Origin: Flavimaribacter sediminis
GTDB lineage: Bacteria > Pseudomonadota > Alphaproteobacteria > Rhizobiales > Rhizobiaceae
Reading direction: 5' to 3'
Assembly: GCF_019492055.1 (NCBI RefSeq)
Contig: NZ_JAICBX010000001.1
Coordinates: 992,001-1,056,000 of the forward strand
DNA: 64,000 bases
Shown here: one piece after another, positions 18,762-27,599 of the stretch
Layout: every line of letters starts with the position of its first letter
Position numbering within the stretch: the first letter of the stretch is position 1
Program-made: the position numbers and the translations under genes
Notes under the pieces: model-generated
The model's input: the letters and a program-made list of their open reading frames with translations, nothing else
What the model was told of the DNA's origin: nothing
Databases searched by the model: none

Positions 18762-20392
18762 AATTTGGTCCCGTCGGGCTCGATGAAGCACGAGGCGCGG
18801 TGCTTGCGCACTCCGTCAAGGCGGGCGCGCGACGGTTGAGAAAGGGTACGGTCCTTGGCGAGGACGAAATCGCGTTCCTTGGCGGCTCCGGCCTACGTGA
18901 AGTCATCGTGGCCAGGCTCGACGCCGGGGACGTTGGAGAAGACGCCGCCGCAACCAGGCTCGGCGAAGCCATGGTCGAGCCCGGTTTGACCGCAGAACCG
19001 GCGTCGACCGGTAGGGTCAATCTTCTTGCGCGCTGGAATGGCCTGTTCCGGGTCGATCGCGACCGGATCGACGCCTTCAACCGGATCGACACCGCGATAA
19101 CGCTCGCCACCGTGCCCGATTTCACGACCCTTCTGGCCGGTGAAATGGCGGCGACCATCAAGATCATTCCGCTTGCCGTTGCCGAAAGCCGGTTGTCCGA
19201 AGCGCTTGCCCTCCTCGAAGGGGATGCGGTCCTGCGCGTCAAACCTTTCGAGCCGCGCGCCGTCGGTCTGGTCGCTACAGAGCTGCCGTCACTTAAAACG
19301 TCTGTCATGGACAAAACCGCGCGTCTGCTCGCCCAGCGGCTCGCAGCCTCCGGTAGCCATATCAAGACGGAGCGTCGCGTGCCCCATGACGCGAAGGCGG
19401 TGGCGGACGCCATTCTTACGCTGGCGGAAGACTGCGAGATCATCGTCGTCTTCGGCGCGTCGGCGGTGGTGGACGAACAGGACGTGATACCGGCGGCGAT
19501 CGAGATTGCCGGAGGCACAGTCGAACGCGTTGGCATGCCTGTCGATCCGGGCAATCTTCTGGTGCTTGGGCGCCTTGGTAAGATTCCGGTCATCGGCGCG
19601 CCCGGATGCGCGCGCAGCCCCAAGGAAAACGGTTTCGACTGGGTGCTCGCCCGCATCCTCGCCGGTGAAGCGCCCACGTCGGATGTCATCGTCGGAATGG
19701 GCGTTGGCGGTTTGCTGGCGGAGATACCGAGCAGGCCTTCGCCCCGACGGACAGGTGAAACGCCCGGCGCGCTTAAACCCGTTTTGGAGACGGTCATTCT
19801 CGCTGCCGGCAGATCGAGCCGCATGCAGAAGGGGGCGTCCGGTGACGCCCCGCACAAGCTTCTCGCCGAATTTGACGGCGTTTCCCTGATCCGTCGGACG
19901 GTCGAAACAGCTTTGGCGGCCGGCCTTGGCAAGGTTCATGTTGTGACGGGATACCGCGCTGCGGAGATCGAGGCAGCTCTGACAGGGCTCGAGGTCAACC
20001 TGGTCCATTGCCCGGATTACCAGGACGGAATGGCGTCTTCGCTGCGCGCCGGGCTTGCCGCGTTGTCGGACAAGACGTCCGGCATGCTTGTCATGCTGGC
20101 CGATATGCCGTTTGTCAGGGCGGATGATCTTCGCCTTCTTGCAAAGAATTTTGGTGACGCCGGCGGCCAGTCGGTCGTCCGCGCAGCCAGCGGGAAAAAG
20201 CGCGGCAATCCGTTGATTTTACCGAAAAGCACTTTTACCGCCATCGGCCAGTTGGAAGGCGACATCGGAGCCAGGAGCATCGTCGTCTCCAGTGGCCTCG
20301 ATGTTATTGACGTCGATATCGGTGACGCCGCGCTCATAGATGTGGATACGCGGGAGGCGGTTACCGAAGCCGGAGGCGTGTTGAAAGGCTAA
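18758..20392 (+). CDS. molybdopterin-binding domain fused to MobA-like nucleotidyltransferase
   Basis: The 544-residue product has two parts. Residues 1-340 resemble the MoaB/Mog/MoeA molybdopterin-binding fold (VFGASAVVDEQDVIPAAIEIAGG, then PGNLLVLGRLGKIPVIGAPGCARSP). Residues 350-544 are a MobA/MocA-like nucleotidyltransferase with ETVILAAGRSSRMQ, PHKLLAEFDG, VHVVTGYRAAEIE and MLADMPFVRADDL. This suggests that it binds molybdopterin and adds a CMP or GMP to make the dinucleotide cofactor; which nucleotide cannot be told. The GTG start overlaps the XdhC stop by four bases. Confidence 0.9.
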   Translation: MKFGPVGLDEARGAVLAHSVKAGARRLRKGTVLGEDEIAFLGGSGLREVIVARLDAGDVGEDAAATRLGEAMVEPGLTAEPASTGRVNLLARWNGLFRVDRDRIDAFNRIDTAITLATVPDFTTLLAGEMAATIKIIPLAVAESRLSEALALLEGDAVLRVKPFEPRAVGLVATELPSLKTSVMDKTARLLAQRLAASGSHIKTERRVPHDAKAVADAILTLAEDCEIIVVFGASAVVDEQDVIPAAIEIAGGTVERVGMPVDPGNLLVLGRLGKIPVIGAPGCARSPKENGFDWVLARILAGEAPTSDVIVGMGVGGLLAEIPSRPSPRRTGETPGALKPVLETVILAAGRSSRMQKGASGDAPHKLLAEFDGVSLIRRTVETALAAGLGKVHVVTGYRAAEIEAALTGLEVNLVHCPDYQDGMASSLRAGLAALSDKTSGMLVMLADMPFVRADDLRLLAKNFGDAGGQSVVRAASGKKRGNPLILPKSTFTAIGQLEGDIGARSIVVSSGLDVIDVDIGDAALIDVDTREAVTEAGGVLKG

Positions 20393-20498
20393 GCAGTCAG
20401 CAAGCAACGTCTGGCGGGCAGAACATGCTTCCAGGCCATTCTGCCGCTTGTTGATCTGCGATATGTAAAGGCCTGATGCGAATTCTGAGGGGGCTGTG

Positions 20499-21560
20499 AT
20501 GAATGTGATGGTCGTTGGCGCAGGGCCGACCGGGCTGACTGCCGCCGTCGAACTTGCAAGGCGCGGCGTCGATGTCCGGATAGTCGACAAACGCACTGAA
20601 GGTTCCGGCTTCTCTCGGGCCGTCGGCATTCTGCCGAAAAGCCTGGAACTGCTCGAAGCATCGGGCGCGAGCGCGCGATTGCTGGATGAAGGCGTCAGGA
20701 TCGACAGCGCCCATATTTTTCAGGGAAAGCAGGAAATGCTGACCGTGCACCTTCGTCCGCATGGCGAGGATCGCGATTTCATTCTTGCGCTTGCCCAGGA
20801 CCGAACCGAATCGATCCTGCGCGACTGTCTCTTAAAAAACGGGGTCGCCGTGGAGTGGGCTCGCGAACTGACCGATGTTCGGCAGGTTAGCGATTGCGTT
20901 GAAGCGGTCTTTGCAGACGGCGCAACGGAGACTTGCGATTATCTGGTCGGGGCCGACGGCATCCACAGCCGCGTTCGAGAGGCGGTTGGCGTAGATTACC
21001 GTGGTATCGATCTTCCCGAGACCTGGTCGATCGCAGACGTCGACGCAAATGGCTGGCCTTATGACAGGAGCTTCGTCGCCTTCAGGCTGGGTCATGGCAA
21101 AATGGCGGTGGTCGTGCCGCTTGAAGCTACGCGATACAGGGTCGTCTCGAATACTGAAAACGCCCTTGCAGCGCTGCCAATAAAGATGAATGTCACAAAG
21201 ATTCATCGCGAGGGCGTATTCAAGATCTCTGTCCGTCAGGTCGACCGTTACAATGTCGGCGCGGTCTATCTTGCGGGCGACGCTGCTCACTGCCATTCGC
21301 CGGTCGGCGGGCGTGGCATGAATCTGGGTATCGACGACGCGGCGGAATTCGCCAGACGGTTCGTTGACGGATCGCTCGACGGTTACAGCGCGAGCCGCCA
21401 TGCACGCGGCAGGCACGTTATCAAGGCAAGCGAAGGCGTGCGGAAATTCGTGATGTCGCAATCAGGCGTCAGCGCAATCCTGTTTCGCGTGTTGACAGCG
21501 GCGGCCGGCCGGCTGCCCGCCCTTCAACGCGGCTTCCGCAATGCGGTTCTTTACGACTGA
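20499..21560 (+). CDS. FAD-dependent aromatic-ring monooxygenase-like protein
   Basis: The 353-residue product belongs to the group A flavoprotein monooxygenases. It has the FAD dinucleotide fold VMVVGAGPTGLTAAVELARRGVDVRIVDK, the DYLVGADGIHSRVREAVG segment and the second FAD motif VYLAGDAAHCHSPVGGRGMNLGIDDA. The substrate is unknown. GAGGGGG upstream supports the ATG over a GTG one codon earlier. It starts 106 bases after the molybdopterin gene; a functional link is possible but not shown. Confidence 0.88.
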   Translation: MNVMVVGAGPTGLTAAVELARRGVDVRIVDKRTEGSGFSRAVGILPKSLELLEASGASARLLDEGVRIDSAHIFQGKQEMLTVHLRPHGEDRDFILALAQDRTESILRDCLLKNGVAVEWARELTDVRQVSDCVEAVFADGATETCDYLVGADGIHSRVREAVGVDYRGIDLPETWSIADVDANGWPYDRSFVAFRLGHGKMAVVVPLEATRYRVVSNTENALAALPIKMNVTKIHREGVFKISVRQVDRYNVGAVYLAGDAAHCHSPVGGRGMNLGIDDAAEFARRFVDGSLDGYSASRHARGRHVIKASEGVRKFVMSQSGVSAILFRVLTAAAGRLPALQRGFRNAVLYD

Positions 21561-21568
21561 GTGATATC

Positions 21569-22765
21569 TCAGGAAACGGCGTTGGCCGCGGCAATCCCCT
21601 GCATGATGTCCGCAAGCAGGTCTTCCGTGTCTTCGAGGCCGATCTGCAGACGGATGACAGGCCCTTCCGTTGGCGGCTTCGCCACGATCCTGTCGCCCAG
21701 AAACACCGGCACCGCAAGGCTTTCGAAGCCGCCCCAGGAATAGCCGAGGCCGAAGATCTCCAGAGCGTCCAGGAAGGCGTCTGCTTTCCTTTTCCAGCGC
21801 GACGTCGATGCGTCGCCGCCGTCGAGTACGATCGAGAACAAACCGCTTGAGCCGCTGAAATCGCGTTTCCACAAATCGTGCCCCGGGAATTCGGGCAGCG
21901 CCGGATGCAAAACCCTGGCGACGCCTTCAACGTTTTGCAGTCTTTCCGCAATGCTGAGCGCGCTTTTTTCGTGGTGGGCGAGCCTGACCGCCATGGAGCG
22001 TAGCCCGCGCAAAACCAGATAGATGTCGTCCGGTCCGGCGCATACGCCGAAGGTGACATAAGTCTCGTAGAGTTTGTCCCAGTACTTCTCGTTTGCGGAC
22101 ACCATGCCCAGCAGCACGTCCGAATGCCCTGACGGGTATTTCGTTCCGGCGTGCACGACGATATCGACGCCGAAACTCATCGCCTTGTAGAAGACAGCGG
22201 TTGCCCAGGTATTGTCGAGCATGACCATGGCGTCATGCCGATGCGCGACCTCGACGATCGCCGGGATGTCCTGGATCTCGTAGGTGTTCGAACCGGGCGT
22301 CTCTGTAAAGACGATGCTGGTGTTCGGCTTGAACAGGGTTTCGATGTCCGCGCCGATTTCCGGGTCGTAATAGGTGGTTTCCACTCCCATCTTCGCCAGA
22401 ATCGTGTCGCAGAACCTGCGGGTCGGGCTGTAGACGGAATCGACTACCAGGATGTGGTCGCCCGCTTTGACGAATCCGAGAAGGGGAACTGTGATCGCGG
22501 CGAGCCCGGACGGGACCACGATTGTGCCCGCCGCGCCTTCGATCTCCGTAATCGCATCGGCGAGCGCGTCGGACGTCGGGGTGCCGCGTGTGCCGTATGT
22601 ATACTTTTGGTTGCGGGAAGCAAGCGTCGCCGAATCGGGAAAAAGCACCGTCGAAGCGTGCACCACGGGCGGATTGACGAAACCGTAATAATCCCTCGGA
22701 TTGTTGCCGGCGTGGGTGATGACCGTCTTGATGCTTTTTTGTGAGGCCCGGTTCTTGTCTGACAT
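21569..22765 (-). CDS. metC: cystathionine beta-lyase
   Basis: A 398-residue PLP enzyme of the Cys/Met metabolism family, cleaving cystathionine to homocysteine in methionine synthesis. It shows YTYGTRGTPTSDALADAI, the PLP-stacking region TETPGSNTYEIQDI, the MLDNTWATAVFY aspartate region and the Schiff-base lysine in VHAGTKYPSGHSDVL. The MetC form is favoured over gamma-synthase by the TRGTP and the YSWGGFESL motif. Three small hairpins lie just upstream. It converges with the monooxygenase gene across eight bases. Confidence 0.94.
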   Translation of the reverse strand: MSDKNRASQKSIKTVITHAGNNPRDYYGFVNPPVVHASTVLFPDSATLASRNQKYTYGTRGTPTSDALADAITEIEGAAGTIVVPSGLAAITVPLLGFVKAGDHILVVDSVYSPTRRFCDTILAKMGVETTYYDPEIGADIETLFKPNTSIVFTETPGSNTYEIQDIPAIVEVAHRHDAMVMLDNTWATAVFYKAMSFGVDIVVHAGTKYPSGHSDVLLGMVSANEKYWDKLYETYVTFGVCAGPDDIYLVLRGLRSMAVRLAHHEKSALSIAERLQNVEGVARVLHPALPEFPGHDLWKRDFSGSSGLFSIVLDGGDASTSRWKRKADAFLDALEIFGLGYSWGGFESLAVPVFLGDRIVAKPPTEGPVIRLQIGLEDTEDLLADIMQGIAAANAVS

Positions 22766-22789
22766 GGAAGCGCTGATCCTGTTTTGGTT

Positions 22790-22835
22790 GCACCGAGTGC
22801 TCTGCCATGCTCCGTGGCAGGGCGCAAGATGCGCC
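22790..22835 (-). promoter_or_regulatory. three back-to-back stem-loops in the metC leader
   Basis: In the metC transcript direction, GGCGCA/TGCGCC (22821-22835), CTGCCA/TGGCAG (22802-22820) and GCAC/GTGC (22790-22800) form three adjacent small hairpins ending 24 bases before the ATG. This is close enough to affect ribosome access. I could not match it to the SAM-II or another known riboswitch from memory. Function is inference only. Confidence 0.4.
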
Positions 22836-23042
22836 TAAAGTTCAAGATCCACCCGGTTGTTGGTCAATTATTCAGGGAAAAGTCGGTTTTTGAGCTAAAG
22901 GGCTTGACCAGAGGGGCGGTTGTGGAATGTGATGACTTTGTCAAAGGCTGTTATGTGACGTGAGGTTGTCTTCAGGGCAACACATCATTGTTCCGCGGCC
23001 TATTGGGAGTGACAAACAGGGCAACAGAAAAGGTTGTATAAA

Positions 23043-24062
23043 ATGAAAAAACAGATTCTGTCGACAATCGTCGGCACAGCGGTCTTGGGCCTGACGGCGG
23101 GTTACGCGTCAGCCACCACCCTTGAAGACGTCAAGGAAAAAGGATCGTTGCAATGCGGCGTGAGTCAGGGTCTTCCCGGCTTCTCCAACCCGGATGACAG
23201 TGGAAACTGGTCCGGTCTGGACGTCGATTTCTGCCGCGCAGTGGCCGCCGCTATCTTTGGCGATGCAACGAAGGTCGAGTTCACGCCGCTTTCGGCAAAG
23301 GAACGTTTCACAGCGCTTCAGTCAGGGGAAGTTGACGTGCTGTCGAGAAACACCACCTGGACGATGACTCGCGACACTACGCTCGGCCTGAATTTCTCCG
23401 TCGTGAACTACTATGACGGACAGGGCTTCATGATCCGCAAGGACATGAACATCAACTCCGCCCTGCAACTTTCAGGCGCGTCGATCTGCACGAACACCGG
23501 CACGACGACCGAGCTGAATGTGGCCGACTATTTCCGCGCCAATGACATGGAATACGAATTGGTCGCATTCGAAAAGGCCGACGAAGTTGTCGCCGCCTAC
23601 GATGCTGGACGTTGCGACGTCTACACCACGGACGCTTCCGGCCTGTACGCGCAGCGCCTCAAGCTGACGGATCCGAACGCCCACGTCGTTCTGCCGGAAA
23701 TCATTTCCAAGGAACCGCTGGGACCGGTCGTCCGCCAGGGTGACGACGAGTGGCTCAACATCATCAAGTGGACCCACTTCGCCATGCTCAATGCTGAAGA
23801 ACTCGGCGTAACCTCCGAGAATGTCGACAGCATGAAAGACAGCACCAACCCGGCGATCAAGCGTCTGCTCGGCACCGAAGGTGAATTCGGCGGGGCGATC
23901 GGCATCCCGAACGACTGGGCCTACAACGTCATCAAGGAAGTCGGAAACTACGGCGAAACCTTCGACCGCAACGTCGGTCCGGATACGCCGCTTGCGATTT
24001 CGCGCGGCGTGAACGCGCTGTGGACCAATGGCGGCCTGCAGTACGGACCTCCGATCCGCTAA
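23043..24062 (+). CDS. aapJ: general L-amino acid ABC transporter, substrate-binding protein
   Basis: A 339-residue periplasmic binding protein of the rhizobial general L-amino-acid permease. A signal peptide ends near YASA. The mature start is TTLEDVKEKGSLQCGVSQGLPGFSNPDDSGNWSGLDVDFCRA, and it continues with GEVDVLSRNTTWTMTRD and the C-terminal RGVNALWTNGGLQYGPPIR, all typical of AapJ. The cysteines in LQCG, DFCRA, SICTN and GRCDV fit family disulfides. The ATG at 23043 is preferred over an in-frame TTG three codons earlier. aapQ, aapM and aapP follow on the same strand. Confidence 0.96.
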   Translation: MKKQILSTIVGTAVLGLTAGYASATTLEDVKEKGSLQCGVSQGLPGFSNPDDSGNWSGLDVDFCRAVAAAIFGDATKVEFTPLSAKERFTALQSGEVDVLSRNTTWTMTRDTTLGLNFSVVNYYDGQGFMIRKDMNINSALQLSGASICTNTGTTTELNVADYFRANDMEYELVAFEKADEVVAAYDAGRCDVYTTDASGLYAQRLKLTDPNAHVVLPEIISKEPLGPVVRQGDDEWLNIIKWTHFAMLNAEELGVTSENVDSMKDSTNPAIKRLLGTEGEFGGAIGIPNDWAYNVIKEVGNYGETFDRNVGPDTPLAISRGVNALWTNGGLQYGPPIR

Positions 24063-24069
24063 TCAACAG

Positions 24070-24138
24070 GAAGCCGCCCGGTGGAACATCTCCGCCGGGC
24101 GGTTTCAAAAAGACGTTAACGATCCGCCCTAAAGGCGG
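24070..24138 (+). promoter_or_regulatory. two hairpins between aapJ and aapQ
   Basis: The first stem pairs 24070-24085 with 24091-24106 (about 16 pairs, two of them G-T, loop of five). It starts eight bases after the aapJ stop and lacks a run of T. The second pairs CCGCC at 24124-24128 with GGCGG at 24134-24138. Such structures between a binding-protein gene and its permease genes commonly stabilise or partly terminate the message, giving more binding protein than permease. That role is inferred here. Confidence 0.65.
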
Positions 24139-24203
24139 GCGAGGGGACTACATAACCCGGTCGCCGCATGAATAATCGCGGGATTCGGGCAGGAGATAAA
24201 ACT

Positions 24204-25400
24204 ATGGCTCTGCAGGGCGTTTCACACGACGTCGGTCAGCCAAAGGTTGCAATATTCAACGATCCGAAAATCAGGGGCTGGGTTTACCAGACCGTTCTTC
24301 TTGTCGCGATCGTGTACTTTGCCTTTGTCGGCATACAGAATATGTTCGCCAACCTTGCGGCGCAGAATATCGCATCCGGCTTTGGATTTCTCGGGCGCAC
24401 CGCCGGTTTCGCCATTAGCCAGACCTTCATCGAATACAGTCAGGCGGAATCGACTTACGGATGGGTTTATCTCGTCGGTCTGATCAATACGCTTGCCGTT
24501 GCGATTACTGGGATATTTCTGGCGACGATCCTCGGTTTCATCATTGGCGTTGCGCGCCTGTCCCCGAACTTCGTGCTCAGGGGCGTCGCGACGGTCTATG
24601 TCGAGACATTCCGAAATATTCCCCTGCTTCTGCACATCTTCATCTGGTATTTCGGCGTATTGAGGCTTTTGCCGCATCCGCGGGAAAGCGCGGATCTGGG
24701 CTTTCTCGGCCTCCTGAACAACCGCGGTTGGTTCGCGCCGTTGCCGATCACCGACGATCTGTTCTTCCTCACGTCAATCGCTTTTGTCATCGGTTTGATC
24801 GCGACTTTCGTCATTTCCAACTGGTCCAGAAAGCGGCAGATGGCGACCGGTCAGCAGTTTCCGGTCTTCCAGACCGGCCTTGCGCTCATCATCGGTTTCC
24901 CGTTGCTGGTCTTCCTCGTCACAGGTCTGCCATTGACCTTCGACATGCCTGTCGCCGGAGGCTTCCGGCCAAGCGGCGGTTTCACCATTATCCCGGAATT
25001 CATCGCGCTGCTGTTGGCGTTGACCTCCTACACGGCCGCCTTCATCGCTGAAATCGTGCGCGCCGGTATTCTGGCGATTAACAAGGGGCAGACGGAAGCG
25101 GCGCATGCGCTGGGACTTCGCAATGGTCCGACGCTGCGCCTGGTGATCATTCCGCAAGCCATGCGCGTGATCATCCCGCCGCTGACCAGCCAGTATCTCA
25201 ATCTGACGAAAAACTCGTCCCTGGCCGTCGCGATCGCCTATCCGGACCTCGTGTCTGTATTTGGCGGAACGGCGCTCAACCAGACCGGCCAGGCCGTCGA
25301 GATCCTGCTGATGACCATGCTGACCTATCTGGGCATATCGTTGCTCACATCGGCCTTCATGAACTGGTACAATGCGCGAATGGCGCTGGTGGAGAGGTAG
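24204..25400 (+). CDS. aapQ: general L-amino acid ABC transporter, permease AapQ
   Basis: A 398-residue inner-membrane permease with about eight hydrophobic segments. The long first periplasmic region after helix 1 is typical of AapQ. The ABC-permease EAA loop is EAAHALGLRNGPTLRLVIIPQAMRVIIPPLTSQYLNLTKNSSLA. AGGAG eight bases upstream decides the ATG at 24204; an earlier in-frame ATG at 24168 has no such site. It is four bases from aapM and pairs with it in the membrane. Confidence 0.96.
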   Translation: MALQGVSHDVGQPKVAIFNDPKIRGWVYQTVLLVAIVYFAFVGIQNMFANLAAQNIASGFGFLGRTAGFAISQTFIEYSQAESTYGWVYLVGLINTLAVAITGIFLATILGFIIGVARLSPNFVLRGVATVYVETFRNIPLLLHIFIWYFGVLRLLPHPRESADLGFLGLLNNRGWFAPLPITDDLFFLTSIAFVIGLIATFVISNWSRKRQMATGQQFPVFQTGLALIIGFPLLVFLVTGLPLTFDMPVAGGFRPSGGFTIIPEFIALLLALTSYTAAFIAEIVRAGILAINKGQTEAAHALGLRNGPTLRLVIIPQAMRVIIPPLTSQYLNLTKNSSLAVAIAYPDLVSVFGGTALNQTGQAVEILLMTMLTYLGISLLTSAFMNWYNARMALVER

Positions 25401-25404
25401 GGTC

Positions 25405-26775
25405 ATGTCGACATCAACGAAATCCACCGCCTATGTCAGAACCGAGATGCTCGGCGAGGAAACCCCGCCGATCACCTCGACGGGCATCGTCGCCTGGGTC
25501 AGAGCCAATCTGCTCTATCCCTGGTACAACGCGATCCTGACGCTGCTGGCCATCCTCATCATCGTTCTCTTCGTGCCGCCCTTGATTGAATTCGTGTTCA
25601 TCAACGGCGTGTGGACCGCCGAGGGCAGGGAGCAGTGCACGACGATCGCCCAGGGCGGCGTCCAGCCGGACGGATGGGTCGGCGGTTGCTGGGCCTATGT
25701 CGGCGCCTATATGGGACAGTTCATCTATGGCCGATATCCCAGCGCCGAACTGTGGAGGGTCAATCTGGTCTTCGCGATGTTCGCGATCGGCCTGATCCCG
25801 TTGCTCGTGCCGTCGCTTCCCTATAAGCGGGAAAACATCGCGTTTCTTTTGATCATCTTCCCGGTGGCGGCGTTCGTCCTGCTGACGGGCGGTCACTTCG
25901 AATATAGCGGTTTTCTGTTGCCGAACTTCATCATGGAGCCCTCTACGGCGAAGTTCTGGGTCGATTACATCATCCTGACAGCGATAATCGTCGGTATCGG
26001 CGTCGCCATTGCGCGGGGCACGGACTCCAATCCCCGGCCCATCGTGCGGGGCATTCTCATCGCAATGGGCAGTCTCGCGGTGGTCTTCATCGTATGTGCT
26101 GTGAACTTTGGTCTGGAGGAAGTCCCGACAGACCGTTGGGGAGGACTGCTGGTGACGCTGGTCATCGCGGTGACCGGTATCGTGGCCTCGCTGCCGATCG
26201 GCATCGTGCTCGCCCTCGGCCGGCGGTCGAATATGCCGATCGTCCGCCTGATTTCGGTGATCTTCATCGAGTTCTGGCGCGGCGTGCCGCTGATCACCGT
26301 TCTTTTCATGTCCTCGGTGATGCTGCCGCTGTTCCTGCCGGAAGGCGTGACCTTCGATAAATTGCTGCGCGCCCTGATCGGGGTCGCCATGTTCTCGGCC
26401 GCCTATATGGCGGAGGTGATCCGCGGCGGTCTGCAGGCCATTCCCAAAGGCCAGTATGAAGGCGCGATGGCGCTTGGCCTGGGCTATTCGCAGATGATGC
26501 GGATGATCATCCTGCCGCAGGCGCTGACGCTGGTGATCCCGGGGATCGTCAACACCTTCATCGGCCTTTTCAAGGATACGACGCTGGTGCTGATCATCGG
26601 CCTGTTCGATTTTCTCGGCATGATCCAGTCGAGCTTCACCGATCCGACATGGGCGACGCCCTTGCAGTCGATGACGGCGTACTTATTCGCTGCCGCCGTC
26701 TATTTCTGCTTCTGCTTCAGCATGTCGCGCTATTCAGCCTATATGGAACGCCGGCTTGACACCGGACACAGATAA
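25405..26775 (+). CDS. aapM: general L-amino acid ABC transporter, permease AapM
   Basis: A 456-residue permease, longer than typical polar amino-acid permeases because of an extended N-terminal part with several extra hydrophobic segments, as expected for AapM. The transport domain begins near [29 protein letters not shown]. The EAA loop is [48 protein letters not shown] precedes the ATG at 25405. It is followed by aapP after 17 bases. Confidence 0.96.
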   Translation: MSTSTKSTAYVRTEMLGEETPPITSTGIVAWVRANLLYPWYNAILTLLAILIIVLFVPPLIEFVFINGVWTAEGREQCTTIAQGGVQPDGWVGGCWAYVGAYMGQFIYGRYPSAELWRVNLVFAMFAIGLIPLLVPSLPYKRENIAFLLIIFPVAAFVLLTGGHFEYSGFLLPNFIMEPSTAKFWVDYIILTAIIVGIGVAIARGTDSNPRPIVRGILIAMGSLAVVFIVCAVNFGLEEVPTDRWGGLLVTLVIAVTGIVASLPIGIVLALGRRSNMPIVRLISVIFIEFWRGVPLITVLFMSSVMLPLFLPEGVTFDKLLRALIGVAMFSAAYMAEVIRGGLQAIPKGQYEGAMALGLGYSQMMRMIILPQALTLVIPGIVNTFIGLFKDTTLVLIIGLFDFLGMIQSSFTDPTWATPLQSMTAYLFAAAVYFCFCFSMSRYSAYMERRLDTGHR

Positions 26776-26792
26776 GACAGGGGAATAACAAA

Positions 26793-27581
26793 ATGTCAGA
26801 ACCAGCCATCGAGGAAGTCGACCGTTCCAAAATGACCGTGTCCGACACGGAGGTCGCGGTTGAAATCATCGGCATGAACAAGTGGTACGGCGATTTTCAC
26901 GTCCTGCGCGACATAAACCTGAAGGTCATGCGTGGCGAGAGAATCGTCATTGCCGGCCCGTCCGGCTCGGGCAAATCGACGATGATCCGTTGCATCAATC
27001 GACTTGAGGAGCATCAGCAGGGCACCATCGTTGTTGACGGCATCGAACTGACCAACGACTTGAAGAAGATCGATGAAGTGCGTCGTGAAGTCGGTATGGT
27101 GTTCCAGCATTTCAATCTGTTCCCGCATCTCACGATCCTGGAAAACTGCACGCTGGCGCCGATCTGGGTGCGCAAGATGCCGAAGAAGCAAGCCGAGGAA
27201 ACGGCGATGCATTTCCTGACCCGGGTCAAGATCCCGGAGCAGGCGCACAAATATCCCGGCCAGCTGTCCGGCGGTCAGCAGCAGCGTGTGGCGATCGCCC
27301 GTTCGCTGTGCATGAACCCGCGAATCATGCTGTTCGACGAACCGACCTCGGCTCTCGACCCGGAGATGATCAAGGAAGTGCTCGACACCATGGTCGGCCT
27401 TGCCGAAGAAGGCATGACGATGCTGTGCGTGACCCACGAGATGGGATTTGCCCGTCAGGTCGCAAACCGCGTGATCTTCATGGACCAGGGGCAGATCGTC
27501 GAGCAGAATGCGCCAGACGAGTTCTTCGACAATCCGCAGCACGAGCGCACGAAGCTGTTCCTGAGCCAGATCCTTCACTGA
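26793..27581 (+). CDS. aapP: general L-amino acid ABC transporter, ATP-binding protein
   Basis: The 262-residue ATPase powers AapQM. Walker A is GPSGSGKST, the Q-loop is in [12 protein letters not shown], the signature is [15 protein letters not shown], Walker B is [15 protein letters not shown], and the switch histidine is in CVTHEMGFA. The extended N-terminus of about 20 residues before the first strand is usual for AapP. It closes the aapJQMP operon; a convergent gene begins 18 bases beyond. Confidence 0.97.
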   Translation: MSEPAIEEVDRSKMTVSDTEVAVEIIGMNKWYGDFHVLRDINLKVMRGERIVIAGPSGSGKSTMIRCINRLEEHQQGTIVVDGIELTNDLKKIDEVRREVGMVFQHFNLFPHLTILENCTLAPIWVRKMPKKQAEETAMHFLTRVKIPEQAHKYPGQLSGGQQQRVAIARSLCMNPRIMLFDEPTSALDPEMIKEVLDTMVGLAEEGMTMLCVTHEMGFARQVANRVIFMDQGQIVEQNAPDEFFDNPQHERTKLFLSQILH

Positions 27582-27599
27582 TCCGGCGGAAACATCGCC

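Noticed and set aside
18733-19932. 399-codon open frame on the minus strand opposite the molybdopterin gene
   Set aside because: It is rich in Arg, Ser and Ala with no domain, typical of the antisense of a GC-rich gene.
22790-22835. SAM-II riboswitch
   Set aside because: The hairpin series does not show the pseudoknot layout or the conserved core that I know for SAM-II.
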